Part shown: positions 34,761 through 42,835 of the stretch, in pieces
Layout: every line of letters begins with the position of its first letter
Numbering within the stretch: the stretch's first letter is position 1
Assembly: GCA_963797535.1 (NCBI GenBank)
Contig: CAWCPQ010000001.1
Coordinates: forward strand, 2,666,001-2,730,000
DNA: 64,000 nucleotides
Source of the DNA: JAWWOL01 sp963797535
Lineage (GTDB): Bacteria > Actinomycetota > Actinomycetes > JAWWOL01
Reading direction: 5' to 3'
Notes under the pieces: model-generated
What the model was told of the DNA's origin: nothing
The model's database searches: none
Seen by the model: only the letters and a program-made list of their open reading frames with translations
Program-made: the position numbers and the translations under genes

Positions 34761-35681
34761 ATGGAGGGCATGCGGACGAAGACAGCGCTCCCCGTGACCC
34801 TGGCTGCTGGACTGGCCGTCGGCGTGGCCGGTGTGGCCTACGCCTCGATCATCGAGCGCAATGCTTTCCGACTGCGCCGCTACGAGGTCCCCGTACTCGA
34901 TCCGGGTTCCGAGCCGTTGCGGGTGCTGCACATCAGCGACACGCACCTCACCCCCGGCCGCAAGCGACTGCGCGAGTGGATCGCCGGGCTGGCCGAGCTG
35001 CGGCCCGACCTGGTCATCAACACCGGTGACAACATCGCTGCCACCGACGCCGTGCCGTTCATGCTCGAGGCGCTGGAGCCGCTGCTCGCGCTCCCCGGAG
35101 CGTTCGTGTTCGGGTCGAACGACTACTACGCGCCCAGGCCCAAGAACCCGGCCCGCTACCTGTTCCCCGACACCGGCAAGCGCTACCACGGCGACCCGCT
35201 GCCGTGGCGGGAGCTGCGGGGCGCCATGACCAAGGCCGGCTGGCTGGACTGCAGCAACGCGCAGGGCTGGCTGAGCGCCGGCGGGCGCCAGGTCTGGGTC
35301 AGCGGGGTCGACGACCCGCACCTGCAGCAGGACGACTACGCGGCCATCGCCGGACCCGTACCCGAGGGCGCCGACTTCGCCATCGGGCTCTCGCACTCGC
35401 CGGAGCCGCGCGTCCTGGACGACTTCGTCTCCGACGGTTACCGGTTGCTGCTGTGCGGCCACACGCACGGCGGCCAGCTGCGGGTGCCCGGCTACGGGGC
35501 GCTGGTGTCCAACTGCGGGCTCGACCCCAGGCTCGCGAGGGGCATGACCCGGTGGGGGCTGGGGCTGGACCCCGCCTGGCTGCACGTGTCGGCCGGCCTG
35601 GGCACGTCGCCGTACGCCCCGGTCCGCTTCGCGTGCCCGCCCGAGGCATCACTGCTCACCCTCGTCCCGCGGGCCGACTGA
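34761..35681 (+). CDS. Membrane-anchored calcineurin-like metallophosphoesterase
   Basis: This 306-residue protein has a short N-terminal hydrophobic segment. The metallophosphatase motifs are ISDTHL (DxH), NTGDNI (GDN), FGSNDY (GNH equivalent with Ser-Asn-Asp), and CGHTHGGQ (GHTH). The family includes YkuE-like enzymes near PBPs. It follows ponA2 by 50 bp, as Rv3683 follows Rv3682. A role in envelope lipid or UDP-sugar phosphate turnover is only inferred from context. Confidence 0.88.
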   Translation: MEGMRTKTALPVTLAAGLAVGVAGVAYASIIERNAFRLRRYEVPVLDPGSEPLRVLHISDTHLTPGRKRLREWIAGLAELRPDLVINTGDNIAATDAVPFMLEALEPLLALPGAFVFGSNDYYAPRPKNPARYLFPDTGKRYHGDPLPWRELRGAMTKAGWLDCSNAQGWLSAGGRQVWVSGVDDPHLQQDDYAAIAGPVPEGADFAIGLSHSPEPRVLDDFVSDGYRLLLCGHTHGGQLRVPGYGALVSNCGLDPRLARGMTRWGLGLDPAWLHVSAGLGTSPYAPVRFACPPEASLLTLVPRAD

Positions 35682-35729
35682 TCTGGTTCGTCTGCGCTGG
35701 CCGGGCCCGGTAGCATAGGCGGGCACCAT

Positions 35730-35803
35730 CGGGGTGTAGCGCAGCTTGGCAGCGCGCTGCGTTCGGGACGCAGAGGTCGTGGGTTCAAATCCCGCCACCC
35801 CGA
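35730..35803 (+). tRNA. tRNA-Pro (CGG)
   Basis: The cloverleaf folds with acceptor CGGGGTG/CACCCCG, anticodon stem CTGCG/CGCAG and loop TTCGGGA (anticodon CGG). The T-arm is GTGGG-TTCAAAT-CCCGC. The discriminator is A and CCA is not encoded. Confidence 0.95.
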
Positions 35804-35810
35804 CCGTACG

Positions 35811-35846
35811 AGGGCCGGCCTCCACGATCACGTGGACGCCGGCCCT
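35811..35846 (+). terminator. Terminator hairpin after tRNA-Pro
   Basis: Arms AGGGCCGGC (35811-35819) and GCCGGCCCT (35838-35846) are perfectly complementary, with an inner CCACG/CGTGG stem continuing the hairpin. A modest T-rich stretch follows (TGTCGTTTCG). It lies 8 bp after the tRNA. Confidence 0.78.
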
Positions 35847-35871
35847 TGTCGTTTCGTGGACTACCGTCCGG

Positions 35872-36243
35872 CTAGCCCTGGCGGATACCCAACGTGTGAC
35901 CATCGGGATCGCGGAACCATGCCCCCCGTGCCGGCCCCAGCTGGGCGATGTGACCGGTCGTGGTGAGCGGACCTTCGCTGTAGTCGAGGAACTCGACGCC
36001 CTTCGTGGCAAGGTCTTTGACGACAACCTCGATGTCGTCGACTTCGAAGTGGGCAAGAGTGTGCACGGTCTCGACCGGCGGACGCTTGAAGATCGACAGC
36101 TCCGTGGCCGGGCCGCACCGGAAGCGAGCGGCGACCGGCGTCTCCCACAGGAGCGTCAGCCCGAGCGTGTCACCGTAGAACGCCTTGGAACGGTCGAGGT
36201 CGGTGACCGGGATGGTGGCGACGACCATGCTGGAGGTGATCAT
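35872..36243 (-). CDS. VOC/glyoxalase-fold protein
   Basis: This 123-residue protein starts at ATG 36243 after GGAGGA. It is a vicinal-oxygen-chelate domain, with IPVTDLDRSKAFYGDTLGL at the N-terminus and WFRDPDGHTLGI at the C-terminus. Members include glyoxalases, dioxygenases and antibiotic-binding proteins; the substrate is unknown. It follows a small alpha/beta-barrel gene on the same strand, and both probably belong to the operon repressed at the MarR operator upstream. Confidence 0.88.
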   Translation of the reverse strand: MITSSMVVATIPVTDLDRSKAFYGDTLGLTLLWETPVAARFRCGPATELSIFKRPPVETVHTLAHFEVDDIEVVVKDLATKGVEFLDYSEGPLTTTGHIAQLGPARGAWFRDPDGHTLGIRQG

Positions 36244-36270
36244 CGTTGGACTCCTCCGTCGTCGACTCGA

Positions 36271-36564
36271 TCAGGACGCCTGGTTGTAGACCGGGAACGA
36301 CGTTTCCTCCGGCGGCGACGAGAAGCCGCCCTCGATGCCCTGTTGCATCCGCGGCAGCAGGGTGCCGTCCCGGAACGCCTCCCAGCTCTGCTGCGACTCA
36401 TGCACGGCCATGATGCTCCATCCGCCTTCGGACGGACCCGCAGCGTGGAAGGTCTGCCCCGCAGGCAAGGATCCGTCGGCAGGATGGACGTCACCGATCG
36501 AGGCCTCGTACTGCTCCTTGGTACCACCGGGGAAGAAGTGAACGACGGCGTACGACGTGCTCAT
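36271..36564 (-). CDS. Small dimeric alpha/beta-barrel-like protein
   Basis: This encodes 97 residues from ATG 36564, preferred over ATG 36570 because AAAGGA is then 7 nt upstream. A strand YAVVHFFPGG, helix TKEQYEASIG and WSIMAVHESQQSWEAFRD fit a ferredoxin-like or antibiotic-monooxygenase-type dimeric barrel fold. No catalytic residues can be assigned. It is the first gene of the leftward pair with the VOC protein, divergent from marR. Confidence 0.7.
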   Translation of the reverse strand: MSTSYAVVHFFPGGTKEQYEASIGDVHPADGSLPAGQTFHAAGPSEGGWSIMAVHESQQSWEAFRDGTLLPRMQQGIEGGFSSPPEETSFPVYNQAS

Positions 36565-36592
36565 GGCCATTCCTTTCAAGGCTGGGCTGTCG

Positions 36593-36633
36593 TTGACATG
36601 CCAAGTAATAGACCTGATCACTTGGCATGTCAA
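36593..36633 (-). promoter_or_regulatory. Perfect 14-bp inverted-repeat operator overlapping a promoter
   Basis: TTGACATGCCAAGT (36593-36606) and ACTTGGCATGTCAA (36620-36633) are perfect reverse complements separated by 13 bp. On the minus strand the right arm supplies TTGACA as -35, and 17 nt later TATTAC (36610-36605) serves as -10. Binding here would block the small-barrel/VOC operon. It lies between that operon and the divergent MarR gene, so MarR is the obvious ligand. Confidence 0.75.
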
Positions 36634-36655
36634 GCAAATGTCGTACGCTGGGGCC

Positions 36656-37105
36656 ATGGCGACAGACGACATCGAACGATGGACGCCGGCGTGGATGGGC
36701 TTCATCCGTACCCACGCCCGGCTCTGGGACCGGGTGGAAGCCCACATGAAGCGCGATACCGGGCTGACGATGCCGCGGTACGACGTCCTCATGCAGATCG
36801 ACCTGGCCGGTGGACGGCTGGGGCTGACCGAGCTCGCCTCGACGATCATCCTGTCGCCCTCAGGGCTGTCCAAGCTGCTCGACCGCATGGAAGCAACCGG
36901 GCTGCTCCTGCGCGAGCCCGACCCGCAGGACGCACGGTCGACCTACGCCAGAATCACGCCGGCTGGCCGCTCACTTGTCAGGAAGGCAAGGCGCAGTCAC
37001 CACGAGTGGTTACAACGCAACTTCGCCGATGCGCTCGACGACCGCGACGTCTCGGACCTCGTACGGATCATGGACCGGATCAGCGAGCGGGCTCAGCAGC
37101 CCTAG
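36656..37105 (+). CDS. MarR-family transcriptional regulator
   Basis: This encodes 149 residues from ATG 36656. The winged helix includes LTELASTIILSPSGLSKLLD and the wing RMEATGLLLREPDPQDARSTYARITPAG. It probably represses the divergent small-barrel/VOC operon and perhaps itself through the perfect inverted repeat 23 bp upstream. The ligand may be a phenolic or an oxidant, as is common in the family, but nothing in the sequence shows which. Confidence 0.9.
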   Translation: MATDDIERWTPAWMGFIRTHARLWDRVEAHMKRDTGLTMPRYDVLMQIDLAGGRLGLTELASTIILSPSGLSKLLDRMEATGLLLREPDPQDARSTYARITPAGRSLVRKARRSHHEWLQRNFADALDDRDVSDLVRIMDRISERAQQP

Positions 37106-37166
37106 GACCGGGCCGACCCAACCGGATCGCGGGCCGTGGGCGTCGTACGGTGCGAGGGAGGTGACC

Positions 37167-37673
37167 GTGCGCACCCACGACGAGGACGCGTACCGCGAGT
37201 TCGCAGCCGTACAGCTGCAGCGCCTGCAACGCCCCGCCTACCTGCTCTGCGGCGACTGGCACCGGGCTGAGGATCTGGTGCAGACCACCTTGGTCAAGAT
37301 GTACGGCGCGTGGGCCAGGCTCGGCGCCGACGTCGACCTCCATGCCTACGCCCGCAAGGTCATGGTCAACGCCTACATCTCGAGCCGGCGCAGACGATGG
37401 TGGCAGCACGAGGTCGCCACCGGCGAGGACCTCGACGCGTCCGCCGGCGCACAACCCGACGGCGACTTCGCCGAACGCGACGCGCAACGAGCGCTCCTGA
37501 TGGCGTTGCCACCCCGCCAACGCGCCGTGATCGTGCTCCGGTTCTGGGAGGACTTCAGCGTCGAGCAGACAGCGCAAGCACTGGGCATCGCCACCGGCAC
37601 CGTGAAGAGCCAGAGCGCAGAAGCCTTGAAAACATTGAGAATTTCGATCGAGCAGGAAGAGAAGACACCATGA
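37167..37673 (+). CDS. SigE-family ECF-type RNA polymerase sigma factor
   Basis: This encodes 168 residues from GTG 37167, with GGAGG 5 nt upstream; GTG 37161 is too close to that site. Sigma region 2 is LLCGDWHRAEDLVQTTLVKMY and region 4 is LPPRQRAVIVLRFWEDFSVE followed by GIATGTVKSQSAEAL. It belongs to the actinobacterial SigE-like group with DFSVEQ in region 4. The partner membrane protein overlaps it by ATGA, so stoichiometric expression is likely. Confidence 0.9.
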   Translation: MRTHDEDAYREFAAVQLQRLQRPAYLLCGDWHRAEDLVQTTLVKMYGAWARLGADVDLHAYARKVMVNAYISSRRRRWWQHEVATGEDLDASAGAQPDGDFAERDAQRALLMALPPRQRAVIVLRFWEDFSVEQTAQALGIATGTVKSQSAEALKTLRISIEQEEKTP

Positions 37674-38710
37674 CCGGCAACCCGATCCATGACCTGCTCG
37701 ACAACGTGTCGTCAGGCGCCCCTGGCGACAGCTCAGTGTCGGTCGATGCTCTGGTACGCGGCGGACGCAGGCGTCAGCGTGGCATTGCAGTGGCCGCGGC
37801 CGGCACGACCGCTGGCCTCGCAGCGATCGCGGTCGCCGTCGCCTACGCAGCGGTGCCCGGTACGACCAAACCGTCGGCTTCGGGCGGCTTTGGGAGCCCC
37901 ACCGCCACGATCTCGCCGGCGCCCGCAACATCGATCGGCTATCCGTTGAACGGTCCGGTTGGCGGGGCTATCCCCATCAATGGAGTCAGCCTGCTCAAAG
38001 GTGGCACCGAGGTCAACGCCCTCGCCTCGACCGTCATGTGCGCCGGCACGGCTCAGGCCACCGTCGTGAGCCAAACCGACAGCAAGGTCGTGCTCTCGCT
38101 CAGGTTCGGGCAGAACAGGAGCACGGTTGCAGCACCGGGCCAGCCTCCGCCCTCGCGTATGGCCACCCGGGACTGCAACCCTCGGCCCACCGCGGTGGCG
38201 CCGGATCCCGCGGCCGACGGCGGGACGACCGGTACGTACGCCTTCACGCTGTCCGCCCCGCTGGGGTCCAGGCAGCTGATCGACGCCAGCACCGGCAAGG
38301 CGATTTCGTACACCACTGCCGAAGAGTTCGGTACGCCGCACTGGATCCCCGCTGGCTATCGGCCGGTCTTCGTCCCACGGATGACGGGCCAGAACGTGTG
38401 GGAAGAAATGTGGAACAACCGTGACCAGGGCACGATCATGCTGGGAGAGACCTACCAGGACACGACGCCTGTCACGGGTGTCAACACCACGGTCAGCGGG
38501 CACCCAGCCCGCTTCGGCGGCTCCCGGGACACGAACACGCTGGAGTGGGTGGCCGACGGCCGGCACTACAGCCTGTGGGCCGCGCACACATCGGAGTGCA
38601 AGGCCGCCGAGTCGCAAGCCCTTGGGAAATGCGTGCTGGTCACAAAGCCGGGCCAGCCGATTTCTGAAGTTGACCTGCTGCGCATAGCCAACTCCATCAC
38701 CGTCGGCTGA
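37670..38710 (+). CDS. Single-pass membrane protein, partner of the SigE-type sigma factor
   Basis: This 346-residue protein has a short cytoplasmic N-terminus (about 40 residues, ending GGRRRQRG), one membrane helix and a large exported domain with four or more cysteines. The N-terminus lacks the HxxxCxxC zinc anti-sigma motif. The position coupled to a sigma gene nevertheless suggests an anti-sigma or signal-sensing role. The exported domain is not recognised. Confidence 0.75.
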   Translation: MTGNPIHDLLDNVSSGAPGDSSVSVDALVRGGRRRQRGIAVAAAGTTAGLAAIAVAVAYAAVPGTTKPSASGGFGSPTATISPAPATSIGYPLNGPVGGAIPINGVSLLKGGTEVNALASTVMCAGTAQATVVSQTDSKVVLSLRFGQNRSTVAAPGQPPPSRMATRDCNPRPTAVAPDPAADGGTTGTYAFTLSAPLGSRQLIDASTGKAISYTTAEEFGTPHWIPAGYRPVFVPRMTGQNVWEEMWNNRDQGTIMLGETYQDTTPVTGVNTTVSGHPARFGGSRDTNTLEWVADGRHYSLWAAHTSECKAAESQALGKCVLVTKPGQPISEVDLLRIANSITVG

Positions 38711-38743
38711 GCCTCGCCATCGGGCGGTTCCGGCGCGCGGCTG

Positions 38744-39787
38744 TTAGACCTTGGCGGCGAGGCGGGCCGCGACCAGCTCAGCGATCTGGACCGCGTTGAG
38801 CGCAGCGCCCTTGCGCAGGTTGTCGTTGCTGACGAACAGCGCAAGACCGCGACCGTCGGGCACGCCGGGGTCCTGCCGGACGCGGCCGACGAAGGACGGG
38901 TCGGCGCCGGCGGCCTGCAACGGGTTGGGTACGTCGGTCACCTCGACGCCGGGCGCGTCACCGAGCAGCTCGTAGGTGCGCGCAACCGACAGCGGCCGAG
39001 CGAACTCCGCGTTGATCGACAGCGAGTGGCCGCTGTAGACGGGGACCCGTACACAGGTGCCGGAGACCAAAAGCTCAGGCAGGCCAAGGATTTTGCGGCT
39101 CTCGTTGCGCAGCTTCTGCTCTTCGTCGGTCTCGTACGAACCGTCGTCGACGATCGAGCCGGCCAGCGGGATCACGTTGAACGCGATGTTACGGACGTAC
39201 TTGACCGGCGCCGGGAACTCGACCGCTGAGCCATCGTGGACGAGCTCGGTGGCGTGGTCGTAGACGGCTCGTACCTGACCGTCGAGCTCGGCAGCACCGG
39301 CAAGGCCCGAACCCGACACGGCCTGAAAAGTGCTGACCACCAAGCGAAGTAGGCCAGCCTCGTCGGACAGCGGCTTGAGTACGGGCATCGCTGCCATGGT
39401 CGTGCAGTTGGGGTTGGCGATGATCCCCTTGACCGCGCCGTCGATGGCCTCGGGATTGACCTCGCTGACGACCAGCGGCACGTCGGGGTCCATCCGGAAC
39501 GCCGACGAGTTGTCGATGACGATCGCGCCGGCGGCAGCAAACTTCGGTGCCAGCTCGCGCGAGGATCCGGCGCCGGCCGAGAACAGCGCGATGTCGATGC
39601 CGGTCAGGTCGGCGGTGGCGGCATCCTCGACCACGATGTCCTCGCCGCGCCACGGCAGCGTGGTGCCGGCCGAGCGGGCGGAGGCGAAGAACCGGATGCT
39701 GGTGAGGGGGAAGGCGCGCTCGTCGAGCAGGCGGCGCATGACGCCACCGACCTGGCCGGTGGCACCGACTACGGCAACCGAGGTCAT
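38744..39787 (-). CDS. asd: Aspartate-semialdehyde dehydrogenase
   Basis: This 347-residue protein has an NADP-binding VAVVGATGQVGGVM start. The catalytic Cys is in NPNCTT, and the active-site segments STFQAVSGSG and VYSGHSLSIN are present. It reduces aspartyl phosphate to aspartate semialdehyde, the branch point to lysine/diaminopimelate, threonine and methionine. The ATG overlaps the ask stop (ATGA). Confidence 0.96.
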   Translation of the reverse strand: MTSVAVVGATGQVGGVMRRLLDERAFPLTSIRFFASARSAGTTLPWRGEDIVVEDAATADLTGIDIALFSAGAGSSRELAPKFAAAGAIVIDNSSAFRMDPDVPLVVSEVNPEAIDGAVKGIIANPNCTTMAAMPVLKPLSDEAGLLRLVVSTFQAVSGSGLAGAAELDGQVRAVYDHATELVHDGSAVEFPAPVKYVRNIAFNVIPLAGSIVDDGSYETDEEQKLRNESRKILGLPELLVSGTCVRVPVYSGHSLSINAEFARPLSVARTYELLGDAPGVEVTDVPNPLQAAGADPSFVGRVRQDPGVPDGRGLALFVSNDNLRKGAALNAVQIAELVAARLAAKV

Positions 39788-40302
39788 CGTCCCGTACCCC
39801 CGTAGACAGTGGCATTGTCGTCGGTCGAGTCGAGGTCGAACGCGGTGTGGATCGCCTGCACGGCAGTGTTGACGTCGGTGTCGCGGCAGACCACCGAGAT
39901 GCGGATCTCGGAGGTCGAGATCAGCTCGATGTTGACGCCGGCGGCTGCCAACGACTCGAACATCCGCGCCGTGACGCCGGGGTGCGACTTCATGCCGGCG
40001 CCGACCAGGGACACCTTGCCGATGTGGTCGTCGTAGAGCAAGGTCTCGAACCCGACGCTGGACTTGACCTTCTCGAGCGCGGCGATCGCGACCGGTCCGT
40101 CGGTCTTGGGCAGGGTGAACGAGATGTCGGTACGGCCGGTGGCGCCGGAGACGTTCTGCACCACCATGTCGATGTTGAGCTCCGCATCGGCGATGGTCCG
40201 GAAGATGACCGCTGCCTCGCCCGGCTTGTCCGGCACGGCGACAACCGTGACCTTGGCCTCGCTGCGATCGTGCGCGACGCCAGAGATGATCGCCTGCTCC
40301 AC
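39784..40302 (-). other. Probable internal start giving the aspartate kinase beta subunit
   Basis: Codon 249 of ask is GTG (40302), preceded by GGAGG with a 5-nt gap. The product would be 172 residues beginning VEQAIISGVAHDRSEAK, which is exactly the regulatory ACT-domain half. In Corynebacterium glutamicum the beta subunit starts at the equivalent place in lysC, near codon 250. Translation from this site is inferred, not shown. Confidence 0.6.
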
Positions 40303-41046
40303 CGAAACCTCCGAGCTGTGGGTGACAAGGGTGCCGGGCTTGTTGGAGAACGAGGACCGGACGACGACGCGAACTCCGTACCGACGGGCATATTCGACGC
40401 AGCGCAGCATCAGCACCTTGGCGCCGGACGCGGCCATCTCGAGCATCTCCTCGTACGAGATGACGTCGAGTCGGCGCGCTGCCGGAACGATGCGCGGGTC
40501 GGCGGTGTAGACGCCGTCCACGTCGGTGTAGATCTCGCAGACCTCGGCCCCCAGGGCGGCGGCGAGCGCGACGGCCGTGGTGTCCGAGCCGCCGCGGCCG
40601 AGGGTGGTGATCTCCTTGGTGTCCTGCGAGACGCCCTGGAAGCCGGCGACGATCACGACGAAACCCTCGTCGAGCGCCTGGCGGATGCGGCCGGGAGTGA
40701 CGTCGATGATGCGGGCCTTGCCGTGGGTCGAGTCGGTGATGACGCCGGCCTGCGAGCCGGTGAAGGAGCGCGCCTCGAAGCCGAGGTTGGCGATCGCCAT
40801 GGCGAGGACGGCCATCGAGATCCGCTCGCCGGCGGTGAGCAACATGTCGAGCTCACGGGCCGGGGGTACGGGCGAGACCTGCTGGGCGAGGTCGAGCAGC
40901 TCGTCGGTGGTGTCGCCCATCGCGGAGACCACGACGACGACCTCGTTGCCGGCCCGACGTGCGTCGACGATGCGCTCGGCGACTCGCTTGACCCGCTCGG
41001 CGTCGGCGACGGACGAGCCGCCGTACTTCTGAACGACGAGCCCCAC
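39784..41046 (-). CDS. ask: Aspartate kinase (alpha subunit, full length)
   Basis: This encodes 420 residues from GTG 41046 with AGGAG upstream. The kinase domain begins VVQKYGGSSVADAERVKRVA, and TDVDGVYTADPRIVP is the aspartate/nucleotide region. Two C-terminal ACT domains provide feedback control by lysine and threonine. In corynebacteria the same gene also yields a beta subunit from an internal start. An equivalent internal GTG with a ribosome-binding site is present at 40302. It forms an operon with asd. Confidence 0.96.
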   Translation of the reverse strand: MGLVVQKYGGSSVADAERVKRVAERIVDARRAGNEVVVVVSAMGDTTDELLDLAQQVSPVPPARELDMLLTAGERISMAVLAMAIANLGFEARSFTGSQAGVITDSTHGKARIIDVTPGRIRQALDEGFVVIVAGFQGVSQDTKEITTLGRGGSDTTAVALAAALGAEVCEIYTDVDGVYTADPRIVPAARRLDVISYEEMLEMAASGAKVLMLRCVEYARRYGVRVVVRSSFSNKPGTLVTHSSEVSVEQAIISGVAHDRSEAKVTVVAVPDKPGEAAVIFRTIADAELNIDMVVQNVSGATGRTDISFTLPKTDGPVAIAALEKVKSSVGFETLLYDDHIGKVSLVGAGMKSHPGVTARMFESLAAAGVNIELISTSEIRISVVCRDTDVNTAVQAIHTAFDLDSTDDNATVYGGTGR

Positions 41047-41083
41047 GGAACAGCTCCTGGACAGTGACGGTGATTGGACGGTT

Positions 41084-41099
41084 AATGAGCACGCTCATT
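41084..41099. promoter_or_regulatory. 16-bp palindrome upstream of ask
   Basis: AATGAGC (41084-41090) and GCTCATT (41093-41099) are perfect inverted repeats around AC. They lie 38 bp upstream of the ask GTG and between it and the rightward sigma-partner gene. The placement suits an operator or a small leader hairpin. I see no lysine-riboswitch-like conservation in the 176-bp gap. Confidence 0.4.
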
Positions 41100-41222
41100 C
41101 TACGGGGCCGCCTGTCCGGGCCTCCCGAGATTTCCTGTGACGTGGGACCGGGCCCGGCACGTCTTATCGGGTGGGCGGCGCTTCGGCCGCGACCAGCAAG
41201 CTGTCAGGCGAGAGAGGCCACC

Positions 41223-42089
41223 ATGAGCGACGGACTGCGTGACCGGTTGCACGACGAGATGTCCAGCCAGCACCGGCCGCCCAGTCCAGCGGTGGTCGAG
41301 ACAGCCATCCACCGGGGCACACGCACCCGCCGGGCGCGCCGTACGGCATCGAGCCTGGGCACCCTGGCCGTCGTCGGCGCAGCGGTCGGCGTGATCGTGC
41401 TGGGTAGCCAGACAGCACCCGGACAGACGGCCAGCACGGCCGCGGGTTCGTCAGCGCCCGCCACGGTTGCTGCTGCTCCGGCGCTGGTCACACCCCGGAC
41501 CGCAGCTGCCGGCAAACCCGCAGCCAAGGCGGCAACGCCCCCGGTCGCCGCCGTCAAGGCGCAACCGACGCTCGGACCGGTCGTAACCGCACCGCCAGGC
41601 GTCCACGCGACGCCCGCAGGCATGGTGGAGCTGCTCACCAAGACTCTCCCGGCGGGTGCGACGAGCAGCCACTACGCCCGTACAACGGCCACGGCGAGTC
41701 CGATGATCGAGGCCTACGTCAACGCCGGGAACGGCACCGGGATGATCCGGCTGGGGCTGTGGAAGTACTGGGGCGAAAACGCGATGTGCATCGCCGGCGA
41801 CACCTGCTACAAGACCGCGGCCGGTGACCTGGTCGACGTCGGTGCCCTGAGTACCAACTGCATCCAGAGCCGCTTCGTCCGCGTCGTGCACCCGGACGGC
41901 AACGGCGTCGACATCAGCATCGCCAGCTGCCTGGAGTGGAACGGGAAGGCCAACGTCGCTGCCCCCGAGGCGCTGACCGTCGCCGAGGCCATCACGCTCG
42001 GTCTCGACCCGCGCTGGGACATCTCGATGGATCCGGCCCTGGTCAGTGCTGGTGCCACGCACTTCCCGACGCTGCCCACGTTCTCGTAG
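41223..42089 (+). CDS. Single-pass membrane protein, partner of the second SigE-type sigma factor
   Basis: This 288-residue protein starts at ATG 41223 after GAGAGG. A cytoplasmic N-terminus of about 45 residues (ending RTRRARRTAS) is followed by one membrane helix, an Ala/Pro/Thr-rich linker and an exported domain with four cysteines. The layout mirrors the 37670-38710 protein but the exported parts differ. No zinc anti-sigma motif is present. The sigma gene starts 6 bp downstream. Confidence 0.75.
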   Translation: MSDGLRDRLHDEMSSQHRPPSPAVVETAIHRGTRTRRARRTASSLGTLAVVGAAVGVIVLGSQTAPGQTASTAAGSSAPATVAAAPALVTPRTAAAGKPAAKAATPPVAAVKAQPTLGPVVTAPPGVHATPAGMVELLTKTLPAGATSSHYARTTATASPMIEAYVNAGNGTGMIRLGLWKYWGENAMCIAGDTCYKTAAGDLVDVGALSTNCIQSRFVRVVHPDGNGVDISIASCLEWNGKANVAAPEALTVAEAITLGLDPRWDISMDPALVSAGATHFPTLPTFS

Positions 42090-42095
42090 GCCGGC

Positions 42096-42611
42096 GTGCG
42101 AATCCCACGGGCGACCACGGATGCGGAGTTCACGCAGTACGCGACTGCCGCTGCACCACGGCTGCGTGACACCGCGTTCCTGATCTGCCACGACTGGCAC
42201 CTCGCCGACGACCTCGTACAAACTGCCCTGACCCGGCTGTACGTGGCGTGGCCCAGGGTGTCGAAGGCGGACGACGTGGATGCCTACGCCCGCAAAGTCC
42301 TGCTGCGCAGCTATCTCGACCATCGGCGTCGACGCAGCACCGGCGAGGTCGCGTCCTTGGTGCTGCCCGACGTCAGCACCGGGGCCGTCGACGACTCGGC
42401 GGACCTGCGGCTCACGCTGATCGACGCACTGGCGACTCTGAAGCCGCGGGACCGGGCGATCGTGGTCCTGCGCTACTGGGAGGACTACAGCGTCGAGCAG
42501 GTGGCGTCGCTGCTGGAGATTCGCGAGGGTGTGGTCCGTACGCAGAGCATGCGGGCGCTGGCCAAGCTGCGCGAGCTGCTGCCCGAGGAGCGATCGGTCC
42601 CGCGAGGCTGA
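42096..42611 (+). CDS. SigE-family ECF-type RNA polymerase sigma factor (second copy)
   Basis: This encodes 171 residues from GTG 42096. Region 2 is LICHDWHLADDLVQTALTRLY and region 4 is LKPRDRAIVVLRYWEDYSVE followed by REGVVRTQSMRAL. It is clearly a paralogue of the sigma factor at 37167-37673 (shared DWHxADLVQT, DAYARKV, WEDxSVEQ). Here the membrane partner precedes the sigma gene, the reverse of the first module. Confidence 0.9.
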   Translation: MRIPRATTDAEFTQYATAAAPRLRDTAFLICHDWHLADDLVQTALTRLYVAWPRVSKADDVDAYARKVLLRSYLDHRRRRSTGEVASLVLPDVSTGAVDDSADLRLTLIDALATLKPRDRAIVVLRYWEDYSVEQVASLLEIREGVVRTQSMRALAKLRELLPEERSVPRG

Positions 42612-42646
42612 GGCGCTGGCGGGACGTCCGCGCAGGGTTCAGCGGC

Positions 42647-42696
42647 GAGTGTTGGCGCGCAGACGACGGAAAACGTGCACTTGGGCGCCAACACTC
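42647..42696. terminator. 12-bp inverted repeat between convergent sigma and recR genes
   Basis: GAGTGTTGGCGC (42647-42658) and GCGCCAACACTC (42685-42696) are perfect inverted repeats with a 26-bp loop. They lie 36 bp after the sigma stop in the 224-bp gap to recR. A terminator is likely; the long loop leaves room for other roles. The rest of the gap (42697-42835) shows no gene. Confidence 0.5.
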
Positions 42697-42835
42697 CTAC
42701 GCAACAGGGCCTCGGCGTCGATGTCCCGCCTCAAAGTCGGCTGCGCCGGGGCACGGACTCGGATGGCCGGCCAGGGTGTTGAGCGCTAGGTGGGCCAGGG
42801 ACCCCCGTACGCTCAACGGCCACGGCGGAACGTCC

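Noticed and set aside
41047..41222. Lysine riboswitch upstream of ask
   Set aside because: The gap is 176 bp and shows only a small palindrome; no lysine-riboswitch core could be recognised.
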